Shown here piece by piece: positions 1 to 4,817 of a stretch of DNA of 8,158 nt. Each line of letters opens with the position of its first letter. The stretch's first letter is position 1. The DNA is from Dehalococcoidia bacterium (lineage in GTDB: Bacteria > Chloroflexota > Dehalococcoidia > Lucifugimonadales > JAGWBF01). A program made the translations under genes and the position numbers. The DNA is taken from the NCBI GenBank assembly GCA_021296025.1, contig JAGWBF010000070.1, forward strand, positions 1 to 8,158. The letters run 5' to 3'. The notes under the pieces are model-generated. The model was not told the DNA's origin. It was given only the letters and a program-made list of their open reading frames with translations, and ran no database searches.

Positions 1-491
1 ACACCCATGTTGCGGAGCAGCTGGTCCAGGGCAGTGGATGGGAAGGGGCTGGTTGTGTTCTTGTCCACCATAAGCTCGTGGGGCAATGGGGCGATATCGG
101 GGACGACCTGGTAGTCGGGGCTGTCCTTGGGGAAAAGATTGCTTACGGAAGAGTGAGCCTGGAATGCCCGCCAGCTCCATGGGGCCACATCCCTGCCCTC
201 GGGCAGCTGCAACCCTGTGCGGGTGTATATGGCCTCCAGCCCGCAACTTCGAGCAAAGGCCAGCAGTCTCTTTATGCCCGGCAGGACCCGCTCCCCAATG
301 GCGCTGTAGTAGTAGCGATGTATGTCGGGGAAATCCTTCTCCAGCCCTGGGCCGACTCCCATTTCAGGATTCGTATAGCCCCGCTGCATGTCCACAACAA
401 CCAGGGCGGTCTTCGGAAGGTCGATCTCCCAGTCGTCTATGGTGAACCGGCCGGGCCTGGGCGCTTCCCAAGAAATCCTGGAGCGAAGCAA
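1..491 (-). CDS. Isochorismatase-family cysteine hydrolase (copy 2, partial, 3' end off the window)
   Basis: Members of this superfamily hydrolyse amide, ureido or vinyl-ether bonds in the cytoplasm with an Asp-Lys-Cys triad. The 163 visible residues show the strand with the catalytic Asp (LVVVDMQ, D34) and the Lys motif VDKNTTSPF (K144); the expected Cys motif lies beyond the left edge. No ATG or GTG gives a sensible N-terminus. The proposed start is TTG at 491-489, because it places D34 level with D33 of the neighbouring paralogue. The only Shine-Dalgarno candidate is a distant GGAG (minus-strand copy at 508-505, 13 nt away). The upstream gene's stop codon ends 2 nt before this TTG, so the two are probably co-transcribed and perhaps translationally coupled. 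Matching motifs with the upstream gene (EIDL-K, GLE-IY, LP-GRD, VDKN) indicate a diverged tandem duplication. Family is clear; substrate (maleamate, ureidoacrylate, carbamoylated amine or other) cannot be read. Confidence 0.85.
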   Translation of the reverse strand, partial: MLRSRISWEAPRPGRFTIDDWEIDLPKTALVVVDMQRGYTNPEMGVGPGLEKDFPDIHRYYYSAIGERVLPGIKRLLAFARSCGLEAIYTRTGLQLPEGRDVAPWSWRAFQAHSSVSNLFPKDSPDYQVVPDIAPLPHELMVDKNTTSPFPSTALDQLLRNMG

Positions 492-493
492 GT

Positions 494-1171
494 CTAGTCT
501 GTGGCTCCGGCAGAGGTCGGCATCGGGATATTCGAAGCCAGCGCCCCCAGGTCGGCCAGCACCTCATCCGTTGTCTTGACCGCGCCGAAAGCATCACCGA
601 AGGTGCGCACCGTCGTGCAGTGGTTGCGCTGCACCGGGTCGATGCACGCATCCTCCACGAGTATAACGTTGTAGCCCCGGTCTGCCGCACCCCTGGCGGT
701 GTTATCCACGCAGCGGGAGGTGGCGGCTCCGCAGAACACCAGGTTCTGCAGGCCCATCGCCTGGAGGTAACGGTCGAGGCCTGACGAGTTGAAGGCCCCC
801 GAGGAGTTCTTGTCGATGACCAGTTCTCCCGGCTGCGGGGCCAGATCGTCCACGACATCGTGGTTCCAGGTCCCGGGATGTACCACCAGAGCAGGAGCAT
901 CTCCCGGGGGTTTCATCCAGGACAGCGCCCGCTTGGCGTGCATGTCCCTCCGTCCAGGCAGCAATGAGCCCACTCGCAGATAGATCACCTCCAGCCCCAA
1001 GCGGTGAAAGAAGTCCCGGAGACGCGCGCACTGGGGAACGATGGCTGCGTTCTTCTCCGAATAGTTCTGGACATCCACCATCACCAGCCCCGTCTTGGTC
1101 AGATCGATCTCCAGCTCTCGTATCGCATGGGGCCATGAGCTGTTTACTTGCCAGGGAATGACACCCTTCAT
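494..1171 (-). CDS. Isochorismatase-family cysteine hydrolase (copy 1, complete)
   Basis: A complete 225-residue member of the isochorismatase-like cysteine hydrolase superfamily, the usual length for amidohydrolases such as RutB, maleamate amidohydrolase and N-carbamoylsarcosine amidase. The triad is visible: D33 in LVMVDVQ, K121 in VIDKNSSGAF, and C154 in ATSRCVDNTARGAADRGY, followed by the family's ILVEDAC strand. The ATG at 1171-1169 is chosen because GGGAGGT lies 8-10 nt upstream and the protein then begins just before the first core strand. The reading frame stays open much further upstream, but that part lies antisense to the divergent hydrolase gene and has no homology-like features. 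The gene is first in a minus-strand pair with the second paralogue and is divergent from the alpha/beta hydrolase at 1316. A TATAAT box 28 nt upstream probably starts the transcript. The reaction class is C-N hydrolysis; the precise substrate is unknown. Confidence 0.95.
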   Translation of the reverse strand: MKGVIPWQVNSSWPHAIRELEIDLTKTGLVMVDVQNYSEKNAAIVPQCARLRDFFHRLGLEVIYLRVGSLLPGRRDMHAKRALSWMKPPGDAPALVVHPGTWNHDVVDDLAPQPGELVIDKNSSGAFNSSGLDRYLQAMGLQNLVFCGAATSRCVDNTARGAADRGYNVILVEDACIDPVQRNHCTTVRTFGDAFGAVKTTDEVLADLGALASNIPMPTSAGATD

Positions 1172-1177
1172 GGTCGT

Positions 1178-1184
1178 ACCTCCC
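1178..1184 (-). promoter_or_regulatory. Ribosome binding site of cysteine hydrolase copy 1
   Basis: Read on the minus strand this is GGGAGGT, 6 nt before the ATG at 1171. It decides the start codon: the open frame extends hundreds of bases further upstream, but no comparable site was found there. Confidence 0.8.
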
Positions 1185-1198
1185 AGTAGCTGTGCCCA

Positions 1199-1204
1199 AT
1201 TATA
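1199..1204 (-). promoter_or_regulatory. -10 box of the minus-strand promoter for the cysteine hydrolase pair
   Basis: The minus strand reads TATAAT in an AT-rich patch within GC-rich surroundings, 28 nt upstream of the hydrolase ATG. The position 17 nt upstream, where a -35 box is expected (1222-1227), reads TGCCCC, a poor match that falls inside a palindrome. Transcription may therefore need an activator. The -10 match is seen directly; promoter function is inferred. Confidence 0.55.
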
Positions 1205-1219
1205 TATGATGAGGTCGTC

Positions 1220-1237
1220 CCGGGGCACCGTCCCCGG
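1220..1237. promoter_or_regulatory. Palindromic operator candidate between divergent promoters
   Basis: CCGGGG and CCCCGG form a perfect 6-bp inverted repeat with a 6-nt centre. It covers the expected -35 position of the minus-strand promoter and ends 10 bp upstream of the plus-strand -35 box. The position and symmetry suit a dimeric transcription factor controlling both units, but GC-rich palindromes also arise by chance and no regulator gene lies in the window. Confidence 0.35.
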
Positions 1238-1247
1238 AGTACTTTTG

Positions 1248-1276
1248 TTGACACCCAATTCGGGTAAAGCTACCAT
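1248..1276 (+). promoter_or_regulatory. Sigma-70-type promoter of the alpha/beta hydrolase-RidA unit
   Basis: TTGACA at 1248-1253 is a perfect -35 box. A 17-nt spacer leads to TACCAT at 1271-1276, which matches four of six -10 consensus positions. Transcription would begin near 1283, leaving a leader of roughly 33 nt before the ATG at 1316. A direct repeat of ATGTCA (1275-1280 and 1282-1287) overlaps the -10 box and start site. Confidence 0.65.
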
Positions 1277-1315
1277 GTCAAATGTCAGCCAACTGCCGTA
1301 TCCCACGGAGGGGCC

Positions 1316-2191
1316 ATGCCCAAGGCAAAGGTCAACAACATTGAGCTTTACTATGAGACCCATGGGGAAGGCTACCCCATTGTCTTCTGCCATGAGTACG
1401 CAGGGAGCTTCGAAAGCTGGGACCAGCAGGTCGGTTTTTTCTCTCGTCGCAACCAGGTGATCACCTACAACGCCCGGGGTTATCCCCCTTCCGATGTGCC
1501 GGGAAGGGTGGAGGACTATTCCCAGGAGCAGCACGTCGACGACCTTCGCGGATTGCTCAACGCCCTGGGGATACGGGATGCCTACATCGTCGGCTTGTCC
1601 ATGGGCGGCAATGTGTCCCTCCATTTCGGCATCCTGCACCCCGGCAGGGCCAGGGGGCTGGTCGTCGCCGGGGCCGGGTACGGCTCTACCAACAAGGAAG
1701 CCTTCCGGCGTCAGGCCCTGGAGTTTGCGGACCAGATAGAGGCCGGAGGAATGGAAGCCTTCGGGGACTACACCAGGGGTCCCAGCCGCGTTCAGCTCCT
1801 GCGCAAGGACCCCAAGGCTTGGGCGGGATTTGCCCAGCGTTTCTCCGAACATTCTGCGTTCGGCTCGGCCCTCACCTTCCGAGGTGTCCAAGGCCGCCGT
1901 CCCACCGCCTACGACCTGGAGGAGGACATGCGCTCCCTCCAGGTGCCCACCCTCATCCTGGTAGGCGACGAAGATGACCCCAGCCTGGAACCATCCATGC
2001 TGATGAAGCGGTGCATACCCAGGTCAGGGCTTATGGTCATGCCCCAGACGGGCCATGCCCTGAACCTGGAAGAGCCGGACCTGTTCAACCGGGCGGTGCT
2101 GGACTTCGTCACCTCCGTCGAGGCTGGGAAGTGGCCCGCCAGGCAGTCCGGTAGCGGCGTCGGCTACCTGGTGGAAGACGACAGCCCTTGA
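1316..2191 (+). CDS. Alpha/beta hydrolase (esterase/lactonase/RutD-like fold)
   Basis: A 291-residue cytoplasmic alpha/beta-hydrolase-fold enzyme; no signal peptide is seen. The oxyanion-side strand reads IVFCHEYAGS (22-31), where many relatives have HG. The nucleophile elbow is GLSMGG with S95. The acid is probably D220 in VGDEDDP (D221 is possible), and the base is H247 in QTGHALNLEEP. Together these make a complete Ser-Asp-His triad. Broad relatives include 3-oxoadipate enol-lactonase, RutD, N-formylmaleamate deformylase and haloperoxidase-like esterases, and sequence alone does not choose among them. The ATG at 1316 follows GGAGGGG (1307-1313), slightly close to the start. The gene opens a plus-strand unit divergent from the cysteine hydrolases, driven by the TTGACA-N17-TACCAT promoter. 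The RidA-family gene follows 77 nt downstream. A role in the same catabolic route as its neighbours is inferred from context. Confidence 0.9.
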   Translation: MPKAKVNNIELYYETHGEGYPIVFCHEYAGSFESWDQQVGFFSRRNQVITYNARGYPPSDVPGRVEDYSQEQHVDDLRGLLNALGIRDAYIVGLSMGGNVSLHFGILHPGRARGLVVAGAGYGSTNKEAFRRQALEFADQIEAGGMEAFGDYTRGPSRVQLLRKDPKAWAGFAQRFSEHSAFGSALTFRGVQGRRPTAYDLEEDMRSLQVPTLILVGDEDDPSLEPSMLMKRCIPRSGLMVMPQTGHALNLEEPDLFNRAVLDFVTSVEAGKWPARQSGSGVGYLVEDDSP

Positions 2192-2223
2192 AGGGGCTAA
2201 ACCAAAAGGAACGGTAGTGGCAA

Positions 2224-2246
2224 AAGGGTTCCTTGAGGGAACCCTT
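2224..2246 (+). repeat. Intercistronic hairpin between hydrolase and RidA genes
   Basis: AAGGGTTCC (2224-2232) and GGAACCCTT (2238-2246) are perfect reverse complements around a 5-nt loop. No T-run follows, so it is not a typical intrinsic terminator. It may instead partly attenuate transcription, protect or direct cleavage of the mRNA, or shape access to the RidA ribosome binding site 11 nt downstream. Confidence 0.6.
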
Positions 2247-2256
2247 CCACATGATG

Positions 2257-2263
2257 AAAGGAG
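2257..2263 (+). promoter_or_regulatory. Ribosome binding site of the RidA-family gene
   Basis: AAAGGAG lies 5 nt before the ATG at 2269. It favours this start over an in-frame TTG at 2233, which falls in the loop of the preceding hairpin, and over the ATGs at 2251 and 2254. Confidence 0.8.
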
Positions 2264-2268
2264 TAGAT

Positions 2269-2652
2269 ATGCCCGATCGAACCGTAGTAAAGGTTGACAG
2301 CCTGCCACCCCCTGGGATCCCCGCCGTCAGAGCCATCAAGTCCGCCGGACTTGTGTTCGTCTCAGGGACCCCGGCTCCCAGGAAGGCCGATGGCACCATG
2401 GACCCCGATATCCGGGTGCAGGTGCGCACCTGCCTGGAGACCATCGACACCATCTTGAAGGAGGCCGGTTCTGCGCTGACCAACGCCGTCTCCGTAACCA
2501 CCTTCCTGAAAGATGTGAGCGTGTTCGAGGCCTACAACGAAGAGTACCGGAAGTTCTTCCCCGTGGACCCGCCCACCCGCACCACGGTGAAGGCCGACCT
2601 GGTACGCGACGATATGCTGGTCGAGATCACTGTAATCGCGGCCCAGGGCTAG
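2269..2652 (+). CDS. RidA (YjgF/YER057c/UK114) family enamine/imine deaminase
   Basis: A 127-residue protein of the usual RidA length; the family forms trimers with active sites between subunits. RidA enzymes hydrolyse reactive enamines/imines such as 2-aminoacrylate; relatives include RutC (3-aminoacrylate) and 2-aminomuconate deaminase. Visible features are the LVFVSGTPAP strand (28-37), the helix around QVRTCLETIDTILKEAG (51-67), and the C-terminal core PPTRTTVKADLV...LVEITVIA. R104 corresponds to the substrate-binding Arg105 of E. coli RidA and E119 to Glu120; N90 is in the usual place of Asn88. The Tyr17 position is not Tyr and the Cys107 position is Thr106, so specificity may differ from housekeeping RidA. 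The start is set by AAAGGAG. It is the second gene after the alpha/beta hydrolase and is followed by a terminator-like hairpin. A dedicated catabolic role is inferred from this placement. Confidence 0.9.
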   Translation: MPDRTVVKVDSLPPPGIPAVRAIKSAGLVFVSGTPAPRKADGTMDPDIRVQVRTCLETIDTILKEAGSALTNAVSVTTFLKDVSVFEAYNEEYRKFFPVDPPTRTTVKADLVRDDMLVEITVIAAQG

Positions 2653-2694
2653 CCCCCAACCGGCGCTAGACCCAGCCAGAAAAATGGCATAATC

Positions 2695-2738
2695 AACACC
2701 CTGGGTGGGCTTTCCCCCAAAAGCCTCCCAGGGTGTTT
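2695..2738 (+). terminator. Rho-independent-terminator-like hairpin after the RidA gene
   Basis: AACACCCTGGG (2695-2705) pairs perfectly with CCCAGGGTGTT (2727-2737). An inner GGCTTT/AAAGCC stem continues after a small bulge. The 3' side has only a short T-run (TTT), so it may terminate imperfectly. It lies 43 nt after the RidA stop and separates the two plus-strand units. Confidence 0.65.
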
Positions 2739-2765
2739 GACAGCTTTGCAGCGCCTAACTACAAT
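2737..2765 (+). promoter_or_regulatory. Sigma-70-type promoter of the second hydrolase-monooxygenase-glnS unit
   Basis: TTGACA (2737-2742), a 17-nt spacer and TACAAT (2760-2765) differ from the consensus at one position. Transcription would begin near 2772, giving a leader of about 85 nt. The -35 box shares its first T with the last paired base of the preceding terminator hairpin. Confidence 0.75.
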
Positions 2766-2786
2766 CTTCTCCAGACCCCACTTGAC

Positions 2787-2852
2787 GCCACCTCCCCGCG
2801 GAAGCCATTCCTAGCTGCCGGAGGCGTGGCGAACACATTCGTGCTGGAGGTG
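2787..2852 (+). promoter_or_regulatory. Leader RNA with alternative pairings that include the Shine-Dalgarno sequence
   Basis: In the predicted leader, CACCTCC (2789-2795) is the exact complement of the ribosome binding site GGAGGTG (2846-2852). The same segment can instead join a nearer hairpin: GCCACCTCC (2787-2795) with GGAGG (2820-2824) and TGGC (2827-2830), across a 2-nt bulge. The two pairings exclude each other and could switch translation. The complementarity is seen; the regulation is inferred, and CCTCC segments are common in GC-rich DNA. Confidence 0.3.
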
Positions 2853-2856
2853 CCCC

Positions 2857-3729
2857 TTGAACGATCCCAAGTATGTGGATGTAAAGGGCATAAAGACCCG
2901 GTACTTCGAAGCTGGGGAGGGCGAACCCCTTGTGCTGGTGCATGGCGGGGCCTTCGGCTCCCACAGCAGCGCCGAAGACTGGGAGATGAACTTCGATACC
3001 CTGTCCCAGTCCTACCACACCTTTGCCTACGACAAGATCGGCATGGGTTTCACCGACAATCCCCTTTCCGACGAAGAGTACGTCATTGGCGCCAACGTTC
3101 AGCACCTGTATGACTTCATGGAAGCCGTAGGTATCGACAGCGCCCATGTGGCGGGCCACTCCAGGGGAGGCTACGCCGTTACCCGCCTGGCCCTGGAATA
3201 CCCCGAAGTAGTTAGGAGCCTGATCATCATCGACAGCTCGACGCTGATGACGCCTCCCAACCCAATCTACGATGAGTGGGACCGCCAGGCTGCCCAGATT
3301 CCCGACCCCAGGGAGGCCATGCGCCACCGCATCACCAGCAACTCTTTCACCGGCGAGCACATAACTGACCGCTACCTGGATGTCTGCCTGGAGATCAAGG
3401 GACTGGACAAGACCGCTGAGGCCAACTCAAAGATGAAGAGCGGGCTGGTGGACCAGTTCAAGACGGACCTGGTGGCCAAACAGAAAGAGACCCACGAGTG
3501 GATCATGGACGGGGGCATCAAGGCCCCAACCCTGGTCATATGGGCCTACAACGACCCCTCCGCCACCATGGAGCGCTGCGGCATCCCCTGCATGCAGCTC
3601 ATCATGTCATCGGTGCCTGACTCGGAGATGTGCATCATCAACCAGTCGGGACACTCGGTGTTCAGGGAGCAGCCCGACGCCTTCCATGATGCGGTCAACA
3701 ACTTCATCAGCGCCCGCACGGAAGGATAG
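2857..3729 (+). CDS. Alpha/beta hydrolase resembling meta-cleavage-product (C-C bond) hydrolases
   Basis: A 290-residue alpha/beta hydrolase without signal peptide. The N-terminal half carries the oxyanion motif LVHGGAFGS (27-35), the strand/turn AYDKIGMGFTDNP (57-69) and the nucleophile elbow GHSRGG with S102. The likely acid is D233 in AYNDPSA and the base H266 in QSGHSVFREQP. The HGG motif, the overall length and the GxGxTD turn resemble hydrolases that cleave C-C bonds of ring-fission products, such as BphD-type enzymes, though ester or amide substrates are also possible. The start is TTG at 2857: GGAGG at 2846-2850 sits 6 nt before it, and no in-frame ATG lies near. It is the first gene after the TTGACA-N17-TACAAT promoter, with a leader that may fold over its ribosome binding site. 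The flavin monooxygenase follows after 26 nt, so an oxygenase-hydrolase pair is likely. Confidence 0.9.
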   Translation: MNDPKYVDVKGIKTRYFEAGEGEPLVLVHGGAFGSHSSAEDWEMNFDTLSQSYHTFAYDKIGMGFTDNPLSDEEYVIGANVQHLYDFMEAVGIDSAHVAGHSRGGYAVTRLALEYPEVVRSLIIIDSSTLMTPPNPIYDEWDRQAAQIPDPREAMRHRITSNSFTGEHITDRYLDVCLEIKGLDKTAEANSKMKSGLVDQFKTDLVAKQKETHEWIMDGGIKAPTLVIWAYNDPSATMERCGIPCMQLIMSSVPDSEMCIINQSGHSVFREQPDAFHDAVNNFISARTEG

Positions 3730-3740
3730 GCATATAGCCC

Positions 3741-3746
3741 GGAGGG
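3741..3746 (+). promoter_or_regulatory. Ribosome binding site of the flavin monooxygenase gene
   Basis: GGAGGG lies 9 nt before the ATG at 3756, in the 26-nt gap after the hydrolase stop. No promoter-like boxes were seen in this gap, so the gene is taken as co-transcribed. Confidence 0.7.
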
Positions 3747-3755
3747 TTTTCTGAT

Positions 3756-4784
3756 ATGGACTTTGGCATCTTCACCGACTTCCCCGTGCGGGAGGGCATG
3801 GTCGTGACTGAAGCCTTCGACGAGGCCTTCAGCCAGGTCGAGCTGGCCGACCGTGCGGGTATAGATTCGGTGTGGCTGGCCGAATACCACTTCAGCCCGG
3901 ACCGCTCCGTCTCCTCGGCCCCTCTCGTGATCGGAAGCGCGGTGGCCGCCCGCACCACCAACATCCGCATAGGACTGGCCGTCCAGGTGCTGCCCCTCTT
4001 CAACCCCCTTCGAGTCGCCGAAGAGGTCGCCACCATGGACCAGGTGAGCAAGGGACGCTTCAACTTCGGTATAGGAAGAAGCGGCAGCACCAGGTTTTAT
4101 GATGTCTTCGGTGTCGACTACTCAGAGAGCAGGAGCCGTTTCTACGAGAGCCTGGATGTGATCCTGGGCGCCTGGACCCAGGAAAGCTATTCTCATCACG
4201 GCGAGCATTTCGACTTCGATGATGTGTCCGTGGTGCCCAAGCCCTATCAGAAGCCCTACCCACCCTTCAGGGTGGCCATCGCCAGCGAAGACTCCTACTC
4301 CCAGATGGGCGAGATGGGTTACCCCATCTTCGTCATGTCCAACACGCCCCTGCCCCAGCTCGAGGAGCGGGTCTCCCAGTACCGGGACGCATGGATTTCG
4401 GCCGGTCACCCAGGCTCGGGAGATGTGATGCTCCGGGCCCCTGCCTTCGTTTCCGAGTCTGCCGATGAAGCCTACTCGGTACCCGAGGCCAGCACCATGC
4501 ACGGCATCGCCTATCGTGTCCGGGAACTGATCGCCACCGCCGCCAACCAGGAAGTGATCGACCGACTAAAGAAGGTGGCCGACGTCCCCTACGATGAAAT
4601 CCTGAAAGCACGGTGCATCTACGGCACCCCGGACGCAGTGGTAGAGCGCATCCATGAGTTCGACGACCGATTGGGACTGAACGGCATACTCATGGAGGTC
4701 AACTACGGCGGACAGATCCCCTACGACAAGGTGGTGAACACCATCCAACTCCTGGCGGACCGGGTAATGCCCAAGTTTCGCTAG
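3756..4784 (+). CDS. Luciferase-like (LLM class) flavin-dependent monooxygenase
   Basis: A 342-residue member of the bacterial-luciferase-like family: TIM-barrel enzymes that use reduced FMN (or F420 in some branches) and O2 to oxygenate small organic substrates. Visible signatures are the first strand MDFGIFTDF, the LAEYHFSP motif (41-48) where LuxA relatives have EHHF, the ARTTNIRIG strand (65-73), VLPLFNPLRVAEEVATMDQ (78-96) and SKGRFNFGIGRSGS (98-111), the usual phosphate-binding segment. Length matches the family. It is not recognisably RutA, whose motifs differ. A flavin reductase would be needed to supply reduced cofactor and none is in the window. The ATG is supported by GGAGGG. The gene lies between the C-C-hydrolase-like gene and glnS on one strand, with gaps of 26 and 33 nt. 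The substrate is unknown. Confidence 0.92.
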   Translation: MDFGIFTDFPVREGMVVTEAFDEAFSQVELADRAGIDSVWLAEYHFSPDRSVSSAPLVIGSAVAARTTNIRIGLAVQVLPLFNPLRVAEEVATMDQVSKGRFNFGIGRSGSTRFYDVFGVDYSESRSRFYESLDVILGAWTQESYSHHGEHFDFDDVSVVPKPYQKPYPPFRVAIASEDSYSQMGEMGYPIFVMSNTPLPQLEERVSQYRDAWISAGHPGSGDVMLRAPAFVSESADEAYSVPEASTMHGIAYRVRELIATAANQEVIDRLKKVADVPYDEILKARCIYGTPDAVVERIHEFDDRLGLNGILMEVNYGGQIPYDKVVNTIQLLADRVMPKFR

Positions 4785-4817
4785 GATGTCCTTCGTGTCC
4801 AGCTTGGAGCCTTCCGG

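Noticed and set aside
364..900. Arg/Ser/Trp-rich minus-strand open frame overlapping both cysteine hydrolases
   Set aside because: It is an out-of-frame shadow. The frames with conserved Asp, Lys and Cys motifs explain the same DNA.
1172..1891. N-terminal extension of cysteine hydrolase copy 1 (open frame on the minus strand up to 1891)
   Set aside because: It lies antisense to the alpha/beta hydrolase gene, crosses a divergent promoter region and has no domain-like features. A strong ribosome site fixes the start at 1171.
2233..2268. Earlier TTG start for the RidA-family protein
   Set aside because: The TTG falls in a hairpin loop with only a weak purine run before it; the ATG at 2269 has AAAGGAG at good spacing and gives the usual RidA length.
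2733..3113. Small plus-strand open frame across the second promoter and hydrolase start
   Set aside because: It begins inside the terminator hairpin, has no ribosome site and runs out of frame through conserved hydrolase sequence.
3756..4784. Assignment of the flavin monooxygenase as RutA and the cluster as a rut operon
   Set aside because: The EYHF and GRFNFGIGRSGS motifs are those of general luciferase-like proteins and do not match what I recall of RutA; no RutE, RutF or RutG homologue is visible.
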